Source of the DNA: Lentzea alba | GTDB lineage: Bacteria > Actinomycetota > Actinomycetes > Mycobacteriales > Pseudonocardiaceae | Assembly (NCBI RefSeq): GCF_011067745.1 | Contig: NZ_JAAMPJ010000001.1 | Location: 1,412,829 to 1,476,828, forward strand | Length of the DNA stretch: 64,000 nt | Direction: 5' to 3' | Shown: positions 54,609 through 63,399 of the stretch, in pieces | Numbering within the stretch: position 1 is the first letter of the stretch | How the letters are laid out: each line of letters starts with the position of its first letter | The notes under the pieces: model-generated | What the model saw: the letters and a program-made list of their open reading frames with translations, nothing else | What the model was told of the DNA's origin: nothing | Database searches by the model: none | Position numbers and translations under genes: made by a program

Positions 54609-55171
54609 GATGCGTCCTTCCAGGGACAAATAGCTGGCTAGAGCGAACTAGCACGGCTGTCAAGGGTGCGGCGCTGCTCGACTAATCCACGCTCTCGGCG
54701 AAGGGCAAGCGGAAAATGGGCAGCGCAAAGGGGCAGTCTAGCCACGCGCACGGCGACTGTCGAGAGGCACCTGGAAGGACCCTCCTCTTGCTCACCGACA
54801 GAGTGACCCTGCATGAGCGTGCAGTCAAGATGTCAGCGGCCGATCCACTCTCTGGATGGAGCGCTCTTCACCGTCAGTCACCCATTTGACCTGCATAAAC
54901 ACGCGTGCGGCCGATTTGGTGGGAAGTTGGCGGCGTCAAGCGGACCTACAGAGCGCCACGAGATTTGATGTGACCGAGATCACGCGTGTCGGGGCTGGCG
55001 GAGGGCGTCTCGGCGGTGCTTTCGGGGCACTTCGAGGACCTCACGGCGGAGTTGATCTTAGAACACGGAGATCAAGTACCCGCCACCGACCCGACCCAAA
55101 CGACCCCTGCTCTCCGGGAACGCGGGGGCCCCGCGTTTCCTCCTGGGGAACGTGGGGGCCCCGCGTGCCGG
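54609..55171. other. rpoB upstream region
   Basis: This 0.56-kb gap has no protein gene that I support. It must contain the rpoB promoter. TTGACT with CACTCT 17 bp later on the minus strand (roughly 54831-54803) is a candidate. Near the mce-associated gene are two tandem GC palindromes (55119-55166). Confidence 0.45.
55119..55166. repeat. Two tandem GC palindromes
   Basis: AACGCGGGG-G-CCCCGCGTT (55119-55137) and ACGTGGGG-G-CCCCGCGT (55150-55166) share a GGGAACG-type flank and lie 31 bp apart. They follow the stop of the mce-associated gene on the minus strand. They may act as terminators or be a dispersed repeat. Confidence 0.7.
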
Positions 55172-56023
55172 TCAGCAGCCTTGGAGTTGGCGGTTCTGCT
55201 CCGCCGTGGCCCCGAACATCTCCATGTTGTCGATCTTCCAGCGGCCACCGTCGTCGACCGCGCTGACACGGAGCATGGCGGTGCCGCCGCCCGACTGGTT
55301 GTCCGTGGTGCGGGTGGTGACCTGGTCGGCGAAGACCAGGACGGTGGCGTGGCCGTCCTTCAGCGACGACACGGCGGAGGACACCACGCGGACGGTCACG
55401 ACCAGCTTCTGCTGGGGCGCGACCTCCTTGACCGGGCCGAACACGGCGTTGTACTGGCACAGCGCCTTGCCGGTGAGCAGCTCGCGGGCTGCCTTCTCGG
55501 TGGCTTCCACGTCGGCGAAGTTGTACGAGAACGACTTCTCCACGGCCTCGCGGACCTGGCCGTTCACCGCCGAGGTGGTCGCCGAGTCGACCAGGGCCGC
55601 GTCGTAGGCCACCCCGCGCGACTTGACCAGGAAGAACGTGCCCAGGCCGCCCAGCAGCACCGCGACCAGCAGCAACGCCACCGGCAGCAGCCAGGCCTGC
55701 TTCGCGGCGGGCTCCGGGTCGGCCTTCTTCTCCGCGACCTCCTTCGCCGCGGCCGGCTGCTTCTCGGCCGGCTTCTCGGCCGGCTTCTTGGCCGGCTTGG
55801 TGGCCTGCTGCTTGGTGGTCGGCGGCGTCCACTCGTCCGGCGTCGGCGCCTTGAGCTCGTCCAGCTCCTCCACGCTCTCCGGAACGACCGGCGCGACGTC
55901 CTCGGCCTCCGGCGTGCCGGGCTCGGCGGCGCGGCGGTGCAGACCGGCGACCTTGGGGCGGCCTCCGACGGGGGGCGTGGGGATGGGGCGGCGGCGGGAT
56001 GGAGGCACGGACACTCGTTCCAA
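55172..56023 (-). CDS. Mce-associated membrane protein
   Basis: The 283-residue protein has a ~105-residue cytosolic Pro/Lys/Ala-rich N terminus with KPAEKPAEK repeats. One membrane helix (about 110-132) and an outer NTF2-like/Mas domain follow. Mas proteins stabilise Mce lipid-transport complexes. It lies a few bases after the other Mas gene, at the 3' end of the mce operon. Confidence 0.8.
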   Translation of the reverse strand: MERVSVPPSRRRPIPTPPVGGRPKVAGLHRRAAEPGTPEAEDVAPVVPESVEELDELKAPTPDEWTPPTTKQQATKPAKKPAEKPAEKQPAAAKEVAEKKADPEPAAKQAWLLPVALLLVAVLLGGLGTFFLVKSRGVAYDAALVDSATTSAVNGQVREAVEKSFSYNFADVEATEKAARELLTGKALCQYNAVFGPVKEVAPQQKLVVTVRVVSSAVSSLKDGHATVLVFADQVTTRTTDNQSGGGTAMLRVSAVDDGGRWKIDNMEMFGATAEQNRQLQGC

Positions 56024-56028
56024 TCAGC

Positions 56029-56532
56029 TCAGACGCCTGCCCGCAGCGGGCCCAGCTGGCTCAGCTTCCAGCCGTCCTCGGTGCGGGTGAGCTTGGTCAG
56101 GTACCGGTTGATCTTGGTGACCTTCTGGCCGTTCTCGGGGGTCACGGTGCTCTCGACGACGGCGATCATCGAGGCGGTGCCGGCGCGGTCGTCCAGCTCG
56201 GTGATCGCGGAGTCCAGCACCTTCGACGACGTGACGGACTTGGCGTCGACCAGCTGCTTCTTGCGCGAGTCCTTGTCCTTGTCGATCTCGGCGCGCAGGT
56301 CGCCGGTCGAGGAGTTGAGCCAGCGCTGCAGGTCCTCGTCGACCTTCTTGTAGTCGAGCGTCAGGAAGTTCGTGATGCCGACCTGGCCGGACCGCAGGGC
56401 GTCGTCGCGCGTGGCGGCGAACGACGACTCCGACGAGTGCGACGCCGAGTACCAGGCCACGCCGAAGTACGCGGCGTACCCGAACGTCAGCACCGCCAGC
56501 ACGGCGGCGACCACGGTGAAGATCCGCACCAC
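56029..56532 (-). CDS. Mce-associated protein (Mas)
   Basis: The 167-residue protein starts with GTG overlapping the mceF stop region and has one N-terminal membrane helix (VVRIFTVVAAVLAVLTFGYAAYFGVAW). The outer domain is of the Mas type (FLTLDYKKVDEDLQRWL, TPENGQKVTKINRYLTKL). It pairs with the next Mas gene. A GTG one codon later is an equal alternative start. Confidence 0.8.
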   Translation of the reverse strand: MVRIFTVVAAVLAVLTFGYAAYFGVAWYSASHSSESSFAATRDDALRSGQVGITNFLTLDYKKVDEDLQRWLNSSTGDLRAEIDKDKDSRKKQLVDAKSVTSSKVLDSAITELDDRAGTASMIAVVESTVTPENGQKVTKINRYLTKLTRTEDGWKLSQLGPLRAGV

Positions 56533-57758
56533 TACTTCCCTTCCGGCAGACCGAGCAGCTGGCCCAGCGACGTGAGCAACGGCAGCTCGGCGGCTGCCTG
56601 CTGCCCGGTCGGCTCCTGGCCCGGCTGCGTCGTCGCGTTGCCGACCGGCGTCGTCGGCGTTCCACCGTACGGCGCATTCTGAGAGCCTCGCACCGAGGTC
56701 GCCGATCCGCGCGCGAGAGCGCAGTACGCCTGTGTGTTGAGCGGCGCAGCAGAGGTGTCGGAACCCGGTCGCACGGTCGTGCCCTCGTATCCGACGGTGC
56801 ACGGCATCGGGTCGAACACGTTCAGCGCGAGCCCGAAGTGCGCGGAACCGTCACCCGGCGCCACGCTGAAACCGCCACCGACGGCGATGGGGTACGTCAC
56901 CGCGATCTGTTCCAAACCATCGCGCCTGGTCACGAGGATGTTCGAGGTCGTCAGCAGGTTCGCGAAGACCACGCCGAGGTTCGGCCCGCTCTCCTTCAGC
57001 AACGCCGACACCTGCTCGGACGCCGGCGGCACCGCGACGATCAACCGCCGCAGGTCGCCGTCGGAGGCCTTCAGCTGCTCCGCGAGCAACCGCAGGTCAC
57101 CGCTGAACGACCGGATCGCACCACCAGAAGAAGCCTGCGTGGCCAGCACGATGCGGCCGTCCTTCAACAGCTGCGTCGTCTGCGGCAGGTGCTCCTGAGC
57201 GGCCTGGGTGAACGCCGCGGTGTTGTCGATCAACACCTGCAGGTCGCCACCGGTGCCGCTGAACGCGGTGTGCAGCTCGTCGACGACGGTCTTCAGCGAG
57301 TCCGTCGGCACCGACGACGCGAACGCGTCCAGGTTCGACAGCAGGCCGTCGACCGGCGGCGGCGTCTTGGTCGCCGAACGCGGGATGACCGACCCGGCCT
57401 CCAGGTACGGCGCCCCGTCGCTCTTCGGCCGCAGGTCCACGTACTGCTCACCCACCGCCGACCGGTTGGCCACCACGGCCTCGGTCGACGCGGGCACGCG
57501 CGGTGCGTCCGAGTCCAGCTCCAAATCCACCTCGACGCCGTCGGCGGTCAGCCGCAGCTGCCCGACCCGGCCGATGGTGACACCGCGGTACGTGACCTCG
57601 GCGTTCGAGAAGATGCCGCCCGAATCGGCGAGCTGCATCGTCACGACCGTCGACGACGACTTGAACAGACCGACGTAGTTGGCACTCACGTACGAGATGC
57701 CCAGCAACGCGACCAGCACGAACGCGCCGATCTTGAGCTTCGTTCCCCGCGTGATCAC
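56532..57758 (-). CDS. mceF: Mce-family protein MceF
   Basis: MceF is one of six MlaD-domain subunits that form the lipid-conducting tube of an Mce transporter. The 408-residue protein has an N-terminal membrane anchor (residues 10-28), the MlaD/MCE domain (about 35-115), a long helical region and a Pro/Thr-rich tail. Overlap with mceE is 4 nt. Gene order identifies it as F. Confidence 0.88.
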   Translation of the reverse strand: MITRGTKLKIGAFVLVALLGISYVSANYVGLFKSSSTVVTMQLADSGGIFSNAEVTYRGVTIGRVGQLRLTADGVEVDLELDSDAPRVPASTEAVVANRSAVGEQYVDLRPKSDGAPYLEAGSVIPRSATKTPPPVDGLLSNLDAFASSVPTDSLKTVVDELHTAFSGTGGDLQVLIDNTAAFTQAAQEHLPQTTQLLKDGRIVLATQASSGGAIRSFSGDLRLLAEQLKASDGDLRRLIVAVPPASEQVSALLKESGPNLGVVFANLLTTSNILVTRRDGLEQIAVTYPIAVGGGFSVAPGDGSAHFGLALNVFDPMPCTVGYEGTTVRPGSDTSAAPLNTQAYCALARGSATSVRGSQNAPYGGTPTTPVGNATTQPGQEPTGQQAAAELPLLTSLGQLLGLPEGK

Positions 57759-58894
57759 TTGCGGCCACCTCCCAGCAGCCCGCCGAGCAGGTCGCCCAGC
57801 CCGGATCCGGTGCCCTGCCCGAGGTTCGGCAGCGGGATGTTCGGCATCGGCAACGGCGTGCCCTGGGTCGGCAGCAGCGAGTCCAGCGGGGACTGCCGCG
57901 ACCGCCCGAGGTTGTCGACGATCGTGCCGAGGTTCAGGTCCAGGTCGATGAACAGGTTGGTGTAGTCGCCCTTGATGCCGTCCATCGCCTCGTCCGGGAA
58001 CGGGTAGGTCAGCAGCAGCTCCAGCGACTTCGGCAGGTTCTGCCCCGACTCCGCGAGCTTGGTCAGCGTCGGCTGCAACGCCTTCAGGTCCGCCACGATG
58101 TCGTCACGGCTCTTGTTCACCGTGTCGGTCGCGACGTCGGACAGGGTGTTCAGCGACTTCAGCAACGTCACGAGCTGCGTGCGCTGCTCCGCGAGCACCT
58201 TCAGACCGGGTTCCAGGTCCGTCAACGCGACCGCGATCTTCTCGCGCTGCTGGGCCAAAGTCCCCGCGAGCCGGTTCATCGAGTCGAGCGCGCGGACGAT
58301 CTCCGCCTTGTGCTTGTCGAGCTCCCCGACGAACGTGTTCAGGTTGCCCAGCAGCGAGCGGATCTCCTGCTCGTTGCCCTCCATCGCGGCGTTGAGCTCC
58401 TTGGTGATGTTCTGCAGCTGAGCGACACCACCGCCGTTGAGCAACATCGACAACGCCCCGAAGACCTCTTCGACCTCGGGGTTGCGGTTGGTCTTCGCCA
58501 ACGGGATCACCGCGTTGTCCGCGAGCTTGCCCGTCGCGTCCTTGGGCTTGCCCAGCTCGACGAACTTCTCGCCCAGCAACGCCGACTGGCGCAGGTTCGC
58601 GAACGCGTTGGCCGGCAGCTGCACGTCGCCGTTGACCAGCATGGTGACCTCGGCGGTCCAGCCGTCCGCGCCGAGGTCGATCTTCTCGACCCGGCCGACC
58701 GGCACGTCGTTGACCTTCACGCCCGCCTGCGGCACGAGGTCCAGCACGTCCTTGAACTGCGCTTTGACCCGGTACGGGTGATCACCGACGTCGGCACCGC
58801 CCGGCAGCGGCATGTTGTAGACGCCGTCGAACCCGCCCGAGCCGCAGCCCGAAACGAGCAACAACGCCGTCAGCGCGACCACGAGCTTCTTCAC
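57755..58894 (-). CDS. mceE: Mce-family lipoprotein MceE
   Basis: The 379-residue product has a lipobox (LLLVSGC, Cys 17), which distinguishes MceE/LprK-type subunits from the other Mce proteins. An MCE domain follows (about 35-120), then helices of the needle. The C terminus has Pro/Leu/Gly repeats. Overlaps of 4 nt with both neighbours indicate tight coupling. Confidence 0.9.
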   Translation of the reverse strand: MKKLVVALTALLLVSGCGSGGFDGVYNMPLPGGADVGDHPYRVKAQFKDVLDLVPQAGVKVNDVPVGRVEKIDLGADGWTAEVTMLVNGDVQLPANAFANLRQSALLGEKFVELGKPKDATGKLADNAVIPLAKTNRNPEVEEVFGALSMLLNGGGVAQLQNITKELNAAMEGNEQEIRSLLGNLNTFVGELDKHKAEIVRALDSMNRLAGTLAQQREKIAVALTDLEPGLKVLAEQRTQLVTLLKSLNTLSDVATDTVNKSRDDIVADLKALQPTLTKLAESGQNLPKSLELLLTYPFPDEAMDGIKGDYTNLFIDLDLNLGTIVDNLGRSRQSPLDSLLPTQGTPLPMPNIPLPNLGQGTGSGLGDLLGGLLGGGRK

Positions 58895-60057
58895 TGGGGC
58901 ACCCCCGCGAGCGGCAGGGGCAGCGGCAGCTTGCCCGCGTTCAGGTCACCGAGCACCTCGGCCGGCGACTTCAGCGGCACCGCCCCGGTCAGGATCGGTT
59001 CCAGCGACTTGCAGGTCTGCGCGAGCACCGGTGGCACGTTGTTCGGCGTCGCCTGCTGGATCAGCTTGCAGATCAGCACGATCGGCGGCTGGTTCAGCTC
59101 GTTGATGTTCGCGCGGGTGTCGAGCGTGCCGGACGCCGCGTTGTAGGAGTTCTGCAGGTTGCCCAGCGCCAGCGGGGCGACGTCGAGCGTCTCCGCCAGC
59201 GCGGCCCGCTGGTTCACCAGCACCTGCGTGATCGAGGCGAGTTTGTCCACATTGGACTTGAGCGCCTCGCGGTTGTCCTTGATGAACCCCTGCACCTGTC
59301 CCAGCGCGGTCGCCAGCTCCGACAGCGCGGCACCGAGGTCACCGCGTTCGTCGGCGAGCATCTTCGACACGTCCGCGAGCTGCTTGTTGAAGTCGCGCAC
59401 CTGGCTGTCGTTCGCGGCCAGCATCGCGGTGAACTTCTGCAGGTTGTCGACCGTGGCGAACAGGTCCTCTTTGGACCCCGACAGCGTGCGGGTGGCCTGG
59501 CCGAGGTTCTTCAACGTGTCGTTGAGCGCCTGGCCGTTGCCTTCGAGGTTCTTCGCCGCCGCGTTCAGCAGGTCCGCCAGCGCTCCGTCGGCGTTCGCGC
59601 CGTTGGGGCCCAACGCGGTCGTGAGCTTGTCCAACGACGAGTACAGATCGTCCAGCTCAACGGGCGTTGCCGTGCGCTCGCGCGGGATCACGGCGTTGTC
59701 GCCCAGCGTCGGCCCGCCGGTGTAAGCGGGCGCGAGCTGCACGTACCGGTCGCTGACCACGCTCGGCGCGACCACGACGGCCTGCGCGTTCTCGGGCACC
59801 CGCACGTCGCGGTCGACGGTGAAGACGACCTTGACGGTCTTGCCCTCGGGCGTGACCTCGTCGATGGTGCCGACCTTCACGCCCAGCACCCGCACGTCAC
59901 CGCCGGGGTAGACACCGACGGCCGCGGCGAAGTGCGCGGTGACCTTGCGCCCGTTCATGCCGGCGAAGACCCACCACAGCGCGGCGGTCATCACCAGCGC
60001 GAGCACGCAGGCGATCGCGATGAAACGGCCGATCTTGCTCTGAGCAGCAGTGGTCAT
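58891..60057 (-). CDS. mceD: Mce-family protein MceD
   Basis: The 388-residue protein starts at ATG 60057 (MTTAAQSKIGRFIAIACVLALVMTA), which overlaps the mceC stop. An anchor helix (residues 10-30), MCE domain and extended helical part are visible, ending in Pro/Leu-rich sequence. A longer frame upstream is rejected because it overlaps mceC. Confidence 0.88.
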   Translation of the reverse strand: MTTAAQSKIGRFIAIACVLALVMTAALWWVFAGMNGRKVTAHFAAAVGVYPGGDVRVLGVKVGTIDEVTPEGKTVKVVFTVDRDVRVPENAQAVVVAPSVVSDRYVQLAPAYTGGPTLGDNAVIPRERTATPVELDDLYSSLDKLTTALGPNGANADGALADLLNAAAKNLEGNGQALNDTLKNLGQATRTLSGSKEDLFATVDNLQKFTAMLAANDSQVRDFNKQLADVSKMLADERGDLGAALSELATALGQVQGFIKDNREALKSNVDKLASITQVLVNQRAALAETLDVAPLALGNLQNSYNAASGTLDTRANINELNQPPIVLICKLIQQATPNNVPPVLAQTCKSLEPILTGAVPLKSPAEVLGDLNAGKLPLPLPLAGVPQ

Positions 60058-61055
60058 CGCTGCACCCCCGGAGGCAGGCAGCCTTCCTCGTTGAACCCGA
60101 CGACGCCGAGGTTCACCGAGGGCGGCAGCAGACCGCAGATGTAGGTGTCGAACCAACGGCCGTTGCCCAGGGTGTTCGCGAACACCCGGTAGAACGGCGC
60201 CATCAGCGCGAGGCTTCGGTCGAGGTTGTCCTGGTTGCGCTGCAGGATCGTGGTGACCCTGCCGAGCTGTTCGAGCGCGGGCTTGAGCTGGTTCTGGTTG
60301 TCGTTCACCAGACCGGAGAGTTCCCTTGCCAGATCACGCGTGCCGGTCAGCAACGCGCTGATCGACTCGCGGCGCTTGCGCAGCTCGCCGAGCAGCAGGT
60401 TGCCGTCCGAGAGGAGCTTCTCGAACTCCGCGTTGCGGTCGGCCAGCGTCTTGGACAGCTGCCTGGTGTTGTCCAGGAGCTTGGCCAGCTGCTCGTCGCG
60501 CGAGGAGATCGTCTTGGACAGCGCGGACAGACCGTCCAGCGCGCCCCGCACGTGCTCCGGCGAGTTCTTGAAGGTGTCGGACAGGACCGTGAAGCTGTCC
60601 GCGAGCTGCTTGGTGTCGATCTGGCCGACGGTCGTCGCGAGCCCGTTGAACGCCTCGTTCACGTCGTACGGCGCGAGCGTGCGTTCCTTCGGGATCGGGT
60701 CACCTGGACTGAGCGGCGCGCTGCCCTGCGGGTCGAGCGCCAGGAACTTCTGGCCCAGCAACGTCTTGATGCGGATCATCGCGGTCGTCCGGTCGCCCAC
60801 CCAGGCGTCCTTGACCTTGAACGTCACCCGCACGCGATCGCCGTTGAGCCTGACCTTGGTGACCTTGCCGACCTTCACGCCGGCGACGCGGACCTCGTTG
60901 CCCGGCACCAGCCCCGCGGCCTCGCTGAAGTCCGCGGCGTAGCTCGTGCCGCCGCCGACGATCGGCAGGTCGTCGGAGTAGAACGCGGCCAGCAACAGCA
61001 GGGCGATCAAAGTCAGGCTGATCGCACCGGTCCTGATCGGGTTGCTCGTCTTCAT
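60054..61055 (-). CDS. mceC: Mce-family protein MceC
   Basis: The 333-residue protein starts at ATG 61055 (MKTSNPIRTGAISL). A membrane anchor is followed by an MCE domain (GNEVRVAGVKVGKVTKVRL). The helical part contains conserved heptad-like leucines (SALLTGTRDLARELSGL). Overlaps of 4 nt on both sides. Confidence 0.88.
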   Translation of the reverse strand: MKTSNPIRTGAISLTLIALLLLAAFYSDDLPIVGGGTSYAADFSEAAGLVPGNEVRVAGVKVGKVTKVRLNGDRVRVTFKVKDAWVGDRTTAMIRIKTLLGQKFLALDPQGSAPLSPGDPIPKERTLAPYDVNEAFNGLATTVGQIDTKQLADSFTVLSDTFKNSPEHVRGALDGLSALSKTISSRDEQLAKLLDNTRQLSKTLADRNAEFEKLLSDGNLLLGELRKRRESISALLTGTRDLARELSGLVNDNQNQLKPALEQLGRVTTILQRNQDNLDRSLALMAPFYRVFANTLGNGRWFDTYICGLLPPSVNLGVVGFNEEGCLPPGVQR

Positions 61056-62083
61056 CGGCGGCACCTCTGCTGTGTCACCGGCAACGCCGTGATCGGAATC
61101 GGGTTCGGGATGACCGGCGGCACGGCGACCTGGCCGCTGGCCTCGCACAGGTAGAAGTTGAACCACGAGCCGTAGGTGGCGGTCCGCGTGATCGTCTCCA
61201 GCTTGTTGGGCAGACGCTGGAGCATGCCGTCGACGAGCACCTCGTTGTCCGCCAGGTTCTTCGACACGAGACCGAGCTGCGCGATGTCGTTCTTCAACGG
61301 CTCACGGCCCTGCTCCAGCAGTCCGGACGTGGCCTGCGTCAGGTCGCCGAGCGCGGTGATCGCGTCACCGATCGGCTGGCGGTCCTGGGCGAGCCCGGAG
61401 ACCAGCGACTGCAACGTGATCACCAGGTTGTTGAAGTCCTCGTCGCGCGAGTTCACCGTGTCCAGCGCGGTGTTGAGGTTGTCGACGACCTCGCCGATCA
61501 CCTTGTCCTTGCTCGCCAACGTGCTGGTCAACGACGCCGTGTGCTGCAACAGGCTGTCGATCGTGCTGCCTTCTCCCTGCAGCACCTGGATGATCTCGAA
61601 CGACAGTTTGTTCACGTCCTCCGGCGACAGCGCCTGGAAGAGCGGCTTGAAGCCGTTGAACAGGACGGTGAGGTCGAGCGCGGCCTTGGTGCGCTCCAAC
61701 GGGATCGTGCCGCCCTCGGGCAGCACCGCCTTGGTGTCACCGGTGCCGGCTTCCAGCGCGATGTACCGCTGTCCCACCAGGTTGCGGTACTTGATCGTCG
61801 CGGTGACCGCCTCCGGCAGCTTGCGGTCGCCGTCGAGCGAGAACTCCACCTCGGCGGTCTTGCGGTCGACGACCCTGATCTCGTCGACCTGCCCGACCCG
61901 GACACCGGCGATGCGGATGTCGTCGCCCTCGTTCAACGCGGTGACGTCGGTGAACCGCGCCTTGTAGTCGGTGGCACCAGCCAGGTTCACGTTGGCGATG
62001 GTGACCGCGAGCAGCGAGGTGGCGAGAATCGTGACCACCGCGAAGGTGATCAGCTTGAGCAGCGGGGCGAGCACGCCTTTCAC
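61052..62083 (-). CDS. mceB: Mce-family protein MceB
   Basis: The 343-residue protein begins with GTG 62083 (MKGVLAPLLKLITFAVVTIL), overlapping the mceA stop. The anchor helix, MCE domain (GDDIRIAGVRVGQVDEIRV) and long helical region with repeated leucines are present. It ends in a Cys/Arg tail (QQRCRR). Confidence 0.88.
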   Translation of the reverse strand: MKGVLAPLLKLITFAVVTILATSLLAVTIANVNLAGATDYKARFTDVTALNEGDDIRIAGVRVGQVDEIRVVDRKTAEVEFSLDGDRKLPEAVTATIKYRNLVGQRYIALEAGTGDTKAVLPEGGTIPLERTKAALDLTVLFNGFKPLFQALSPEDVNKLSFEIIQVLQGEGSTIDSLLQHTASLTSTLASKDKVIGEVVDNLNTALDTVNSRDEDFNNLVITLQSLVSGLAQDRQPIGDAITALGDLTQATSGLLEQGREPLKNDIAQLGLVSKNLADNEVLVDGMLQRLPNKLETITRTATYGSWFNFYLCEASGQVAVPPVIPNPIPITALPVTQQRCRR

Positions 62084-63399
62084 TTGACCGTCACCTCCGT
62101 TCCGCGCACGAGCGGTCCGAGCAGCAGACTCGACCAGCCGGGCATGTCCTGCGGGTCCACGCCGATGCGCGGGCCGAACAGCGCCGCGATCAACCTGGCC
62201 TCCTCCGGCGAGTTGGCGAGCCGCAGCACGCTGTCCTGGGCCGACGACGTCGAGGTGTTGCCGGCGTTGGCGGGCGGCAGGATCCCGTCGTGGGCCACGC
62301 GGGCGGGCGGCGGCGAGCTGGAGCCGTCCTGCACCGGACCCTCCGGCGGGTACTGCGGGAACGGGTCCGGCCGCGGCACGATGTCGTAGCAGCGGGGCCC
62401 GCGCTTGTCCTTGTACTCGGGCTCGTCGAGGTTCGGCTTGTACTTGCCGCGGTTCTGCGTGATCTCCAGCGTGATGTGCAGGCCGGGCTCGTTCGTGCCC
62501 TCGCCGAACGCCTTGCTGATGATCGGCTCGAACTCCGCGAGTCCCTTGAGCAGGCAGGGGTACTCGGGGGCGTACTTGGCCAGCAGCTCCAGCGTCGGGC
62601 GGCTCGTGTCGGCGAGCCCGATGATGTTGTTCTTGTTGACCGTGACGAAGCTGGTGACGTCCTGCGACGTCGTGGTCAGCGACCCGTACAGCGCGAGCAG
62701 GTTGTCGCGCTGCTCGACGACGGTCTTGGTCGTCGTGGTCATGTCGTTGAGGGCCTGCAACAGGTCCGGCGCGGCGTCCGCGTAGACGTTCGAGACGTCC
62801 GCGAGCTTGGAGATGTTCTCCTTCAACGCCGGCAGCTGCGGGTTGAGCTCACCGAGGTAGCGGTCCAGCGACACCAGCGTTTCGCCGAGCGGCTTGCCGC
62901 GGCCGTCGAGCGCCTGCGACAACGCGGTCAGCGTGGTGGCGAGCTTCTCCGGCTGGATCGCCTGCAGCACCGGCATCAGGTTGTCGAGCACGCGTTCGAG
63001 CTCGATCGCGCTGCTGGTCCGGTCCTGCTCGATGACGGCGCCGGCCTTGATCGCGCCGCTCTTCTGCTGCGGCAGCACGAGGTTGACGTACCGCTCGCCG
63101 AACAACGTCTTGGGCAGCAGGCGCGCGCTGACGTTGCCGGGGATCTGCTCGACCTTGTCCGGCAGCAGCGCGAGCTCCAGCTCGGCGCCGTCCCCGCGGG
63201 TGCGGATGGCCTTCACCGAGCCGACGATCAGGCCGCGGACCTTGACGTCACTGGCCGTCTGCAGCTGGTTGCCGATGTGGTCGGTCTTGAGCGTGACCTT
63301 CACGTAGTCGCCGAAGGCGTCCTTGTACAACGCCACCGTGAGCGACAGGAACATGGCGATCGCGAGAAGAAAGGCGATGCCCAGCACGCGTTTCTTCAT
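62080..63399 (-). CDS. mceA: Mce-family protein MceA
   Basis: The first Mce subunit after the permease genes. The 439-residue protein has an N-terminal anchor (MKKRVLGIAFLLAIAMFLSL), an MCE domain (ASDVKVRGLIVGSVKAIRT) and a helical region. The Pro-rich C-terminal section carries Cys residues. The start overlaps the upstream yrbEB stop by 4 nt. Confidence 0.88.
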   Translation of the reverse strand: MKKRVLGIAFLLAIAMFLSLTVALYKDAFGDYVKVTLKTDHIGNQLQTASDVKVRGLIVGSVKAIRTRGDGAELELALLPDKVEQIPGNVSARLLPKTLFGERYVNLVLPQQKSGAIKAGAVIEQDRTSSAIELERVLDNLMPVLQAIQPEKLATTLTALSQALDGRGKPLGETLVSLDRYLGELNPQLPALKENISKLADVSNVYADAAPDLLQALNDMTTTTKTVVEQRDNLLALYGSLTTTSQDVTSFVTVNKNNIIGLADTSRPTLELLAKYAPEYPCLLKGLAEFEPIISKAFGEGTNEPGLHITLEITQNRGKYKPNLDEPEYKDKRGPRCYDIVPRPDPFPQYPPEGPVQDGSSSPPPARVAHDGILPPANAGNTSTSSAQDSVLRLANSPEEARLIAALFGPRIGVDPQDMPGWSSLLLGPLVRGTEVTVK

